Source of the DNA: Podospora bellae-mahoneyi
Taxonomy: Eukaryota; Ascomycota; Sordariomycetes; Sordariales; Podosporaceae
Direction of reading: 5' to 3'
NCBI RefSeq assembly: GCF_035222275.1
Contig: NC_085881.1
Span: 1,178,001 to 1,242,000, forward strand
Length of the DNA: 64,000 bases
The translations under genes were made by a program, and so were the position numbers. This document shows, one piece after another, positions 35,677 through 46,334 of this stretch (position 1 is the stretch's first letter; every line of letters starts with the position of its first letter). The notes under the pieces were generated by a model. It searched no databases. It worked only from the letters and a program-made list of their open reading frames with translations, and had not been told where the DNA came from.

Positions 35677-38259
35677 GAGCCCTTGCACACCCCTACAGCA
35701 ACAAAAAAAAAGCTGGACTTTCCACTTGCCCCTTGTATCAATAACAGATTTGAACGGGCTTTCCTTCTGGCGCAGCCATCTGAGCCGCTGTTTTCATCAT
35801 TTTCCACACATTTCTGTTTTCTGTTCAGGTTGAATCTATTATGAAATACCCGGTGGCTCATATCATGTATCATGGATAAACAGTGTTGGGGTTGGAGAGG
35901 TAGCTGTCTTGACAGTATTGTGTTTTATTTTTCTTCAACTTCTTTTTTCATGTGTGCTCTTCCCCCTGGAGGAGGAATGGTCTAACATGTGAGCACTTTT
36001 GGGCCAAGGGAGGAATCATCAATTCACAGGAGCAGGGGTTTGCACGGGACTGGGGGGAGGGAAATATTTGCGTGTATGTTTTGTGTATAAACAATACCCG
36101 TTTGACACAAACAAAATATTTGATGAATGTCCTGGAGACGCATGGGTTACAAAATGGGACTGGGGGTTTTATTCAGATTTATTGTTTTTCTCTTTTTCTT
36201 TTGTTTTTTTCTTTTGATACCAAGCATGATACCAAAGCATATTTTGGAAGATAGGGAAATTGGGAAAGGGAAGGAGGAGGCATATGTGACAAACATAATT
36301 TTGAACTTTGGCGGCGCAAAAACCTTTTGAGGAACGGGGGTTGGTTTGGGTGGGTGGGTGGCTAGCTTAGGTGGTGTTTGTGGCTTTTTTTTTTACATTA
36401 AATAGAGGAAAGTCAAAGAGAAGATGAAAGCCAAGAGATGAACAAACATATTTGGACGGATTGTTTTTTTTTGATGGTGGTTGCTATTTTGCTTTGCGGG
36501 ATTTCGTCTGGGAGAGTAACCTTGAGTGGGCTTGGGTTGTTATAAGGGTGTTTGTTGTGTGCTACGCCGCTGGAACAGAAGAGGTAGCAGGGGTTTTTGG
36601 ATTCATGATTATGATCGAGGGGAAGGGATATAGCATGGTTTCCATAAGGGCAAGGGGTGTTCGTAATCTCTGGGAATTGTGAAATCATTTTCCTTCTAGC
36701 TGCTAGTCAGCGCACGAACTTCATTCATTCTTTTTTTTCTCCCTGTTTCTTACAAGTTCTCGTCAGCATTCTCAAAAGATTCATAGGGACATGCATTTTG
36801 AGGAAGGTCATAATTATCAGGGCATGAATGGGACAAACAAACCATGAAAAGAAGGGTTTACAAATATTGGGGTTGACCATTTGTGTGTATGTGTGTTGTG
36901 GGAGACAGGCAAACTTGATATTTCATGGGTTCATACTACATTGGGGTACTACATCACAAGGATTAGGGAAGGAGGCTGTTTGTTTGGGGGAAGTCAGCTG
37001 CATAGCATAAGCATCATTATATACTCGTTGAGCGGCTCACGCTGCTGCTGTTGCTCCACGATACCTACACCCATTCTAATCCGCTGTGAACATGCACCCC
37101 CCGACCCAACCCACCTTTTATTCAATATGCTCGTAGATGTTTTCTGTGATATTGCGGTAGGAGGAAATCCTCCGGGGGCGGGGGGTGGGGAGGGCAAGCC
37201 ATGATGAAACTGAAATGCCTTCAGGTAACTTGGAAATATACCTCTCTACCTTACCTCTGAGATCCACAAAACTCAACTACTACACTCGATTCTCTGCCAA
37301 AACCCATTTGTAGCATTTGCCCCCCAGAATAGTCTCAGTAGGTGCCTGGCCCATTGTCGCGAGTCAATGACAATTGAAGGTATGCGGTGATGATCAATTT
37401 CCATTGTCATCGACTCTCACACAGCCCGCCGTATTCTACCCTATCTAACTAGGGTACCCAACATTTGCGGTATACACCACGAGCCAAACCACACAAAAAG
37501 CCATGTTCAGTCATCAACTGTAGTACTCATATAGCAGCCGCGAAAAATAAGGGAGCACGACGTCAAAGTTACAACCCCCTACCAAAGTCATTGACATCAC
37601 CACTCTACATTCTCACTCCCTGATACCTACAGCCGCGCTGCTTCCGGACCTGACCCCGGCACGCCGGTAAGTCACGGGTACGGTAATATCCCTGACAGGA
37701 ACAGGCAGCAAGGTGTGATTCAGCTATCAGCATCCAGCAACGAAAATTACCATAAACTTCAAGCAATTTCTCATCCGGTATCAGATTGATGTGATTGGTG
37801 GTAGAGCTGATCAGATGATTGAGATAGGAGTGACCCCTGATAGAAATCACATGTAAACAATCGTGGCCTTCAGTCTTGAGCTGAAGCAATTGTACTGGTG
37901 TAGACATGTTGCCATAGAAAACTACAAGATGGAGATATTCATCACGGCGGCGGTAACATAACCTGGTGGGAGTTACTAGACTCAACGTAAATAGTAATTG
38001 AGTAAAGTCTCGCTGCATAGCCTTGAGGCAGTATGTACATCTAAGAACATCATCTATGAGCCTTCGCTATGCATAGCTATCGATGATAGTAGCTAATAGA
38101 CCTGATGAGATCATAAGCACTCCTCCCCGAGTCTCAAGCATGCATCCCAAGATCAACTGTAGAGCCAAACCAAATCAACGCAAACGTCTTTCACAGTCCA
38201 AGCCAAACAATAAAACTCACCGGCGAGCCCCCTCCCAGCCATCAACCCACTCAACGAGA
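35677..38259. other. Convergent intergenic region, plc1 / zinc-finger gene
   Basis: About 2.6 kb between two converging genes, longer than two 3' UTRs usually need. It is T-rich near 36180-36210 and has A- and T-runs but no coding frame I can support. Around 37735-38100 there are several TGATGA- and CTGA-like words. I could not assemble a convincing C/D snoRNA from them. Confidence 0.5.
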
Positions 38260-39655
38260 TCACCACTGACCCTCCAAAGCATCATTCTTCTTCTCAGCTT
38301 TCTCCTCGGTCTTCTCCTCGCCCCAACCATCAACACCCTTATCCTCCTCATCATCCTTCTTGTTACCGAAGGTCTTCTTGGCCTGGGCAGACACAGTATA
38401 CACAGTCATACCCGCCGACCCCAACTTTGTATCCACCATACCAGCCGTAAACTGGCCCATAAAGCGGGCGTAGTCTTCCGACTTGCGGATCTTGCACTTG
38501 CTACCCTCGGACTCAGCGTGCTGGGCCAGTGCTGCGTTTGTGTCGAACCATTTGGAACACACTGGGCACTGCACTTGGAAACCAGTGGTCGGATGTGTTA
38601 GAATGTGGTTTCGGAGACCATTGCTGGTAGGGAACGCCTTGCTAAACAAAGCGTCACTACATAAGCCTATTAAATTGGGCCGTTTTGACGAGTCATACAT
38701 GCACCTGTCCCTAGGACACCCGTACTTTCTGGTATACTGGTTATAGTACTGTTTGGGGCCCCAATTGGGGTTGCGAGGATCGTGTCTGTCGTAGATCGGT
38801 CTCTTCTCAGGCTCTCGCCAACCTTGAGCTTGCGCGGGGGCGGGACGCGCAGGAGCAACAGCGGGGGTGGTGGCAGGACCAGGGTAGCTCGGAAAGAGCA
38901 CCCTCATATCCCCAGCCTCACTTGACTGTTTCGGATGGTCGCTCCCCGGCCCAGTCAGCAAATCGCCCTTCTGACCAAGCGACATCATCTGGAAGGCGAC
39001 GGGATCCGGCTTGTGGCTGCTGTCAACCAGAGGACGGAGAGAGGAGAGGGTGTCGCCAGCGGTCTCGTCCTCCGTTGTGGAAAGATACTGGGTGTAATGG
39101 GCAGGACCCTTGTTACTGCCGCTCCAAGCGGTGAAAGTGGCAACCTTGTTCTCATGTTGACCAGGCACCATCTGAAGCTGGCGGGCAAATCTCAGGGCTT
39201 TCTCTCGCTCCTCGGGGAATCTTTCATTGGAGATTGTGTTGCATCGGTTCTTTTCGATGTGATCCACGAAGCCGCTCATGCGAACAAAGGTGGGTTTGCA
39301 ACCGGGGCAACCCATTTTCTGGTCAATCTGATGGAACTGTATCTAGGGACTTAGCTAAGAGTAACGCGGGCAGTCAGCAGAGTCCTTACCTGCTTGTAGT
39401 GCATCTCGGCACCACCCTCGGTGCGGAACATCATCATACATTTCTCGCTGTTGAGAGAAAGAGGTTAGGGACAAGCGGGGAAAACAAGAAGCCATAGACA
39501 AACCAGAAGTAGTGTTTGTTTCCCTTTGCATACTCCGTCTTCCAATGATTGATCATCGTCTGCTTGTCATCAAACGAGGCCTTGCAGGTTTGGCAGATAA
39601 ACTTCGACTCCTCTGGCTTCTCCATCTCGTCCATGGTGTTAGACGACGACATCAT
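38260..39655 (-). CDS. Multi-finger C2H2/C2HC zinc protein
   Basis: Three exons on the minus strand: 39504-39655, 39390-39447 and 38260-39336, giving about 428 aa. The joins restore HYFCEKCMMMF and HYKQFHQIDQKMGCPGC in frame. Three fingers lie near the N-terminus: FICQTC...H, FCEKC...H...H (C-x2-C-x12-H) and CPGC...H...C. A Pro/Ala-rich linker follows. Two further finger-like units come next: one from YGCPRDRC to NHILTH, and QCPVC...H...C. The C-terminus is charged (GNKKDDEEDKG). The combination suggests a nucleic-acid-binding or scaffold protein, but I do not recognise a characterised orthologue. The start is set at the first of two tandem ATGs. An in-frame ATG at 39796 would add 47 residues, hydrophobic then poly-Ser, encoded by a TCC microsatellite; that is more likely leader. 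Confidence 0.75.
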
Positions 39656-39678
39656 GACCGTATAGGTAGAGGAGGAGG

Positions 39679-39733
39679 CAGAGGAAGAGGAGGAGGAGCA
39701 GGAGGAGGAGGAGGAGGAGGAGGAGGAGGATGA
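39679..39733. repeat. Imperfect (GAG/GGA)n triplet tract
   Basis: Purine-rich triplet run on the plus strand, directly upstream of the zinc-finger gene start, ending in TGATGATGG. On the minus strand it reads as poly-Ser if translated from the upstream ATG at 39796. Confidence 0.85.
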
Positions 39734-39796
39734 TGATGGAGAGCATAAAGAACAAGTGTGGAAGAGATGGAAGAGTATAAAGAATAAGTTTGTCAT

Positions 39797-42700
39797 GCGA
39801 TTCCAACCTCAAAGAAGATGAGACGAGGAAGAGGAAGAAGTGTTTAGTTGGGATGCAAGTTTCCCAGCAGCAGGTAACCTAAATTTCAGAAGCAAACAGA
39901 GTTTGGCTGACCGTGCAATGATTCGACTTCAACTGGCAGGTACATCCTTTTCACCAGTAGGCCGACGTTTTCCATTTTCAGCCGGTCGGCAATAGTGGGC
40001 AAATACCTATGAGGAAAGAACGATGATGCCAGTAAAGGCCCCCGCTCCTTCTCAAAGACCGGAAGCATCAGATATGGCAATTGCGGGCAGACGGGGCTGT
40101 ACCTTATGATGTCTGGGAGCTTGAGTGCTACGAGATCATGGGGAAGATCGGTCTGATATCATGTGTACATGGAGGTTACTGTACAAGTTCTGTTCTGGCA
40201 GTATGCGTAGAGGTCTAATGCCTACCAGGTAGATGAGGTGAGTAAATGTGGACAGACCTTCATGATTGATGATCGTATCTGTTGTTGTGTTTGCCCAGCC
40301 ACTTCAAGCAACCGCACGGTAAAACAACCATGACAATAACAATAAGTTCGGCAAACATACAAATCTTCACATTTGACATCAGAGAAGATACAACCGGTCA
40401 CCTACCTAGGTATGTTTGATCCATCAAGCTGCACACTCCCAACATCTCATCACAAGATGCTACTTCCTTCATCTTCACACTCTTCGCTGGTGATATCGCC
40501 CCCCATATCCAGATCCAAGCCTCAACCATCATGCCCGAACAATAGCATCCTCCTCCTTAAAACCATACATTAAACAAGGCTGTATACTTAGGCCTGTGGA
40601 TGTGGCTATTCGTAGTCAAACCATGCAGCATATTTCACCCCTGACCCAGCACCTGTGCCCGATACAAACAAGGGGTGATGTTACTTTAGATCCCAAAACC
40701 AATCAAAGATCCACAGATCGACGAATCACCCGCCCTACTCCCTCCCCATCTCCCTGATCTTCAGAAAGCCTTGCTTCACCCCCCCAGTATTGTTGTCGCC
40801 AAACATGAAGCAATGCACGATGTGTTGTTTTTTTCCTCAAGCTCAGGTGAGCTAACAGTGGCAAAACCCACACCCACGCCCAAGATCCCTCCCCTCGTGA
40901 GCTCCTCTCTACGGCAATTGATGGACTACATCACCCCCCTACAGTTCAACCCCCCCCACCCAAACATATTCTTTGTCACAGTAGGTAGCTTCATGTAGGG
41001 TTCCTCATCGAAAAAAGAAAAATAAGCCTGAAAACGCAGTTTAAGGTGCAAGTAAGGAGAAGTAAGTAAAACACAAGCATTCGAACCACGTATCTCAATT
41101 AGTTATCGCCACTTTGGCTCTCATCAATCCCTTTCCCACATCTATGCAATGTAGGTACATATTCGACCGGTCTATACGTAACATACATTCCCACCACAAC
41201 TAAAACCCACAATCCTACATACGTCAGATCACTACCCTCCTACTGCAAGCTCATTACATACGTAGGATCCGGCTCTCCTAACCCAATCCACAAACCCCGC
41301 CATGTTATTCCTCATCCTGCCCCTAAAAATGCGCCTTGGCTTGATATTCCCTTCCAGTCACATATCTGATCCCAGAAAGTGAGTGGTTGTTGTCTCAATG
41401 CAATGCACCATGCAATGTGCGTACAATCATACCTACAGCCAGCCAGCCAGCCAGCTTGCGGCTGACCAACCAATCCCAGCCTTTTGTTCCAGGAATCCTT
41501 CCATTGTGCAGGAAATTGTCCAAGACATGTCTTCATGTTCGTTGGAATAAGCCCAAGGAGGGAACCAATATCGGTTCAGTGATCTCTTTCATGAGGTTTA
41601 TGAGGGAACAATGACGCGGCTCTGCTGTCAGTTTCAGCGCCTACTGGAGTTGCTCGTCCAGAAGCAGAAAGATCTCGGGCGGTGTAACCTCCTGGTATTT
41701 ACTCTCAGAGCTAAAAAAGCTGATCAAATATCAACAGGAGAGATCAAAACTTCGGCGAGCGGATACGGTGGTATTTTGAAGACATCCTGGGCTCCATCAC
41801 CCGGGATGTATCACCCAGTTTGTGTCAAGTCCATTGAGGCTTAAGATGAAAGTGCTGCTGCTGTGGTTCTCTGCGAGGTGATATGAGGCTGGTATCCCGC
41901 CGGGCGCTGACCAGCTAATGTAGGAACGCCTGCCCATAATCCAGTAATACGAATGCTATTGACAACATGCATCCACGCCCGGCATAAAGTAACCAAACAA
42001 AAGCCAAGGACCAAGAAAAGGCATATCATGAACATTAATACCATGGATCAAACAGAAGATCGGCCGTAAATGAACACCGAGATACAAGCTCTAGACCGAA
42101 GCACTGATCAGAGGTTGAGGACAAGACGAGCTTCATTGCAACCTATCGCCAGATCAACAGACAGCCTCAAACGCTAAGTCGATGTGGACAATAACCTCTG
42201 CGATGAAACAAGAAGATCACCTCGATGCCCACAAGCCATGGGCCAAGAGCATGGTTTGAGCCACGAGAACCGGGTGTGGCAATCTTTCCGAAGAACCAGG
42301 GAGACGGATCAGCAGATCGCATTTCGTGCAGAAACTAAAAGAGACATCCGGGAGATTCTGCCGCCGGGCGGCACCTGACGATGATACACAATTACCGCAG
42401 TGTCGTTTATCGGTTGAGCTACTGCGAAGCTGATAGGGCTGCAGACAATCCGTGACACTGGGCCCCGTGAATGAGAGCAAGGGTGACATAGCGCCTGGCA
42501 TGATGGCGCTGAAATGGGCACCCTCCGACCCGGAATCATATGGACTAATTCAAATGAAACACAATGTGTGTTTCTGGAGGAGGTAGAATACCGAGGAAAA
42601 ACTGCTCAAGGGCAAGTGTGTGGTGGTTTTGGCGTGAGACGAGGCGAGAAAAAAGTGAGGCGGACGAGGTCAAGCTCTGGGCAACCAGTAGAATGGCACC

Positions 42701-42985
42701 TTGGAGATTCCGTACATGCAATACTGTGCCTTCCACGAGCCTGTAGAAGGATGTCCCTGAATGGCTGGAACCAAGAAGAACACTAGGATGGAAGCGGTAC
42801 TGTACTTAGTGACATTCTTCTCAAGCCTCCTCGACCGTAACCGTGCTTCAACTGACCACCTCAGCCAAGGACCTTGGTTCAACACAGGCATATAAGGACA
42901 CCAGAGTTCCCGTTGCTTTGGCAATGACGATGACGGGGAGCTCAGTACCTTTTCCCAACATTATCATTATTTCCCGTCGCCCAAA
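39797..42985. other. Divergent intergenic region, zinc-finger gene / small 43-kb gene
   Basis: About 3.2 kb between divergently transcribed genes. It must contain both promoters but is longer than they usually need. A copy of the TACCTAGGTA-like motif lies near 40398-40412 and a TATA-like CATATAAGG near 42890, about 95 bases before the next start codon. No supported reading frame or RNA gene was found. Confidence 0.5.
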
Positions 42986-43477
42986 ATGTCGTCTTCGCCG
43001 CCTGAATCGATGAACAGATACTGGATTCCCAATCTGGATATCCACAAAAAGGTCATCACTCAGGAGCTTCAGTATTACCTCGGACCCGACGCGAGCGTGA
43101 GGCCTTTTACTCGAGAGGTGTGAAAAATGCCCTTCCGTGAGGTTTGCGACAGGCTGACGAGTGCAAACTTTCAGGGTGAAGATGGCTTCTTGATCACCAC
43201 ACCAGGACCTTGCCTGTCAGATGTGAGCCGCCGATTCCACACCAGAGCTCCGATCGAGCCCCAACGTTGACAATGCCTCCAGGAGCAAATAGACGACATA
43301 TGCGTCAAGTCAAAGCAGCTGTGGGAGAAACAGGCAGCAGCGCGAGCAGCCGGCAGTTCGAGCAAATCCCTCAAGCGACCTCTTCACGCACCTGTATCAC
43401 TCGGGAAGTCGGGCGGCACCAGTGAATCGTCCAGTAGACGGAGAAAGCCCAGAAGCCATCGGGATGACAGACGATGA
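42986..43477 (+). CDS. Small conserved-looking fungal protein of unknown function
   Basis: Three exons: 42986-43117, 43175-43222 and 43283-43477, giving 124 aa. All exons are too short and too interrupted to stand out as plain open frames. The two introns (57 and 60 nt) are GT-AG, the first with a GCTGACG branch site, and every join is phase 0. The product begins MSSSPPESMNRYWIPNLD, continues with ITQELQYYLGPDASVRPFTR, then EDGFLITTPGPCLSD, then EQIDDICVKSKQLWEKQAAA, and ends in a basic Ser/Arg tail. Clean splicing, protein-like composition and a plausible TATA-like box support a real gene. I recall similar small proteins in other ascomycetes but know no function. No signal peptide or membrane segment is seen; nuclear or cytosolic location is a guess. 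Confidence 0.72.
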
Positions 43478-44390
43478 GAGTTTGGGGGATACCCACTATC
43501 GGGCACGAGGTAGCTTGGTTCAGATCGTTTCGGATGCCTGATGAGGGGACAGTAGCAGAGGGATCAATGTGGAACGTGGGGAAGCAAGCCACGAGGGGCG
43601 AATGGTGAAGCAGAGTGACTGAAGTTGGCGGTTCGAGGTGCATGTGCCATATCGATTGTTGTGTTATGGTGGTTGTAGAGTATTTGGTCGACCAGCAATA
43701 TCGTGCCATCTGGCAATGGAACGGCGTTTTCCTATCTTCGGCGGATAACTGCAGTGCATGATGCGCGTCGGATTCTGCAACCGAGAGAGCTAGCCCAAAT
43801 TCGAAAGCCTCCACTCGTTCCAATTGGAATATTGCTTGTTTCCCTCGTGCATCTGGGACCCGATGAAAGTCGCCTGAGACAACGTAGGCGATATGTTGTG
43901 ACTTCTGTTGTGCGGTGTTGCGGCGCGCACCAAGAGACGTTTATGGCAGCCGTGTGGTCGTTCACACGTCCAATCGCCCGGGACCTCCATCGAGCCAATC
44001 CCAAGCAGTTACCACAAGGCAACCGATTTGTGCAGATCCCATAGTTCATTAGAGCCCATGCATCGTCAAGCATTAGCAAATGATGAGCAGAGCGGCGCCG
44101 TATGCAAGTTTGAAGGCATCCACAGCCGTCATTGCGGTCATTCCGGCCCCAGTTCCGGACAGTAAGTTCCCAGTAGACCTCGTCCTACGACATATGCTGT
44201 AGCACATTGTCGGCGCCGCCGTCTGATATTGTTGATCAGTGTTGTACTGGCACGAAGAGGGTAGCATGTGGCGGACAATATTCGGAAATGGCTGTAATCG
44301 TGAGCTCGGGAAATATCACCACAATTGCGAACAGCGGGTGCGCCAAAGTCGATGAGTGAGTCCTGAGAGAGGCACTTGTTAGGCGTTAAC
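43478..44390. other. Convergent intergenic region, small gene / Ten1
   Basis: About 900 bases between converging genes. Overlapping frames on both strands are short and show no family features. No repeat or RNA gene recognised. Confidence 0.5.
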
Positions 44391-44841
44391 TCAACTCTCC
44401 TCACCGTCCAATGCCTGTACAGACGCTTCGTATTTTTCCAGGTTGAGGGGTCCAGCCGACCAAAGAAGTGTTGCTTGGACCTCAACCACCGGATTCATGT
44501 CGCCTAGCTTTTTGCTGTCGGTCGAGGTGACATATCCGATGACATTCACCCATTCGCCAACGCGTGTTTGTTCCGCCTTGAGACTCTGCAGAACGAGGTT
44601 GACATCGACCGAGGCGAAAGTGAGTTGTCTGTCCTCAGACCCTCTGTATTGCAAGGTCAAAACGCCAGACTCGGTGGAATAGGATGTTACACTGGAGCCA
44701 CCGTCAGCTTCATTCCTTGAATTTGAAGGTGACAAGTTTCAAGGGCACTCACCATCCCAGGAACCTCACTTTATCACCAATATCTTTTTGGGACAGGGAG
44801 GAGAGCAGACACAGTTGGGAGGGAAGCGGACCGAAAGACAT
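44391..44841 (-). CDS. ten1: Telomere-capping CST complex subunit Ten1
   Basis: Two exons on the minus strand: 44753-44841 and 44391-44691, giving 129 aa. The 61-nt intron has a GTGAGT donor and a CTCCAG acceptor. The join produces KVRFLGCVTSYSTESGVLTL, the first strands of an OB fold. The product starts MSFGPLPSQLCLLSSL and contains VNLVLQSLKAEQTRVGEW, VNVIGYVTST and VEVQATLLWSAGP. Length, start (LPS.L.LLS.L) and the V.FLG...Y motif fit Ten1 of filamentous fungi. By family, Ten1 binds Stn1 and single-stranded telomeric DNA in the CST complex, protecting ends and aiding C-strand fill-in by Pol alpha-primase. It is divergent from Snf7, with 639 bp between starts. The main doubt is whether another small exon exists. 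Confidence 0.8.
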
Positions 44842-45480
44842 GTTGTGAGCCAAAAAGAGTGTGTATAGTTAATTATTGAATTAGATTTAACGGGCGAAAG
44901 TATCTTCTGCTTTCCATGAGAACTCATACCGCAGTATTGCACTGTCAAGAAACTCCTGCCTTCACGTCGATGAATGGGACGATAGCATGAGACTGCTTAG
45001 TCACCCAGACTGATAAGATCACATGATACCCCGGGTAAAGTCCGGGATGGGGGTGACCTTGCATCCGCGTGCCGCAATCGCCAGTCACATTGTTGGAATG
45101 CCTTGCATCACTGGAAACATCTCGATAGGCAGCCTTGTTCTTGCCAGAGACAACTCCTCACCGTGCATTCGTCACCCTAACCAGCAATATCCTACGAAGC
45201 GCTTCTTCCTGTCAAGTCCTACGTTGATTCTTGCGCGTTCACTTGCTCCGTTTCCGACCCTGTCTCGAGAGAAAGCGAGGTGCCTGGCGTTAGGCTGTGA
45301 CCCCGCCAAACGTTGCTGAGGCGTCATCGGCAAAGTTGATCACCTGCACCGACCCTCGCTCAACACCGAAACTCAGACCTACTCATCCACAACCGCGTTT
45401 GCTATTTTGCACCTCCATCGCACAGAGAATCCCATCCCAGATACTTAGAAGTTTCGATCTCTCACTCGCGATAATCAGCC
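44842..45480. promoter_or_regulatory. Divergent promoter region, ten1 / snf7
   Basis: 639 bases between the start codons of two oppositely oriented genes, so both promoters lie here. No specific operator or strong TATA element was recognised. Confidence 0.5.
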
Positions 45481-46334
45481 ATGTCGGGCATCTGGGGCTG
45501 GTTCGGTGGTGGTGCCGCGCAGAAGCGGAAGGATACCCCCAAGAATGTCATTCTGGATCTGCGGACAAACCTGGAGATGCTGCAGAAAAGGGAAGCCCAC
45601 ATTCTCCGCCAGATCGAGGAGCAGGAGAAGGAGGCCAGGAAGCATGTAAACACTAACAAGACTGGTAAGTCCTTTATCTGCGCTTTGTTTGCTTATCGCC
45701 CAGCTGGCAGACGCTGACGGCTCGTGTGATAGCGGCCAAGAATGCCCTGCGACGCAAGAAGGTCTATGAGGGCAACCTCGAACAGACAATGAACCACATC
45801 GGAACCCTCGAAACCCAGATTAATGCCATCGAGTCCGCCAACATCAACAAGGAGACGTTCGAAGCGATGCAGAGAGCCAGCGAAGCCATGAAGTCAATAC
45901 ACGGCAAGCTCACCCCCGAGAAGGTCGACGAGGCCATGTACGTACCGAAAGTTTGGTTTCTATTTTTGTGCGATGGTACTGATGGTAGTTATAGGGAAAA
46001 ACTCCAAGAGCACAATCAGCTCAACGAGGAAATCGCGGCTGCCATCGGCTCGGTCAACATTGGCCAGTCCATCGACGACGGAGAATTGGATGCGGAGCTG
46101 GACGAGCTCATGGCCAAGGATCTGGAAGACAAAATGCTCGAGACTGGCACAGTACACGCAGATCGTCTGCCGAGCGTGGCGACCGGAGAACGTAAGTTGA
46201 CTGGTAAGCTTGAAGCATGAATCCTGCATCGCTAACACCCCCTTGCAGTCAAGAACAACAAGGGCAAGGCGCCCGTGGTCGAAGACGACGAAGAGGCGGA
46301 ACTCAACAGACTCAAGGCCGAGATGGCCATGTAA
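45481..46334 (+). CDS. snf7: ESCRT-III subunit Snf7/Vps32
   Basis: Four exons: 45481-45664, 45733-45937, 45995-46191 and 46249-46334, giving 223 aa. All introns are 57-68 nt and GT-AG. The N-terminus (MSGIWGWFGGGA) is the short membrane-inserting helix of Snf7. The basic helical core follows: LRTNLEMLQKREAHILRQIE, AAKNALRRKKVYEGNLEQ, IGTLETQINAIESANINKET. The C-terminal half is acidic, with DELMAKDLEDKM, and the last residues EEAELNRLKAEMAM form a MIM-like end, complete before TAA. By family, Snf7 polymerises on endosomes into the filaments that drive multivesicular-body budding and other membrane scission, recruited through Vps20 and Alix/Bro1 and disassembled by Vps4. A GTAAGT immediately overlaps the stop codon, but the conserved ending argues against a further exon. 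Confidence 0.95.

Noticed and set aside
36400-36425. GAGGAAAGTC, like the conserved start of RNase P RNA
   Set aside because: No matching downstream conserved blocks or pairing could be found; likely chance.
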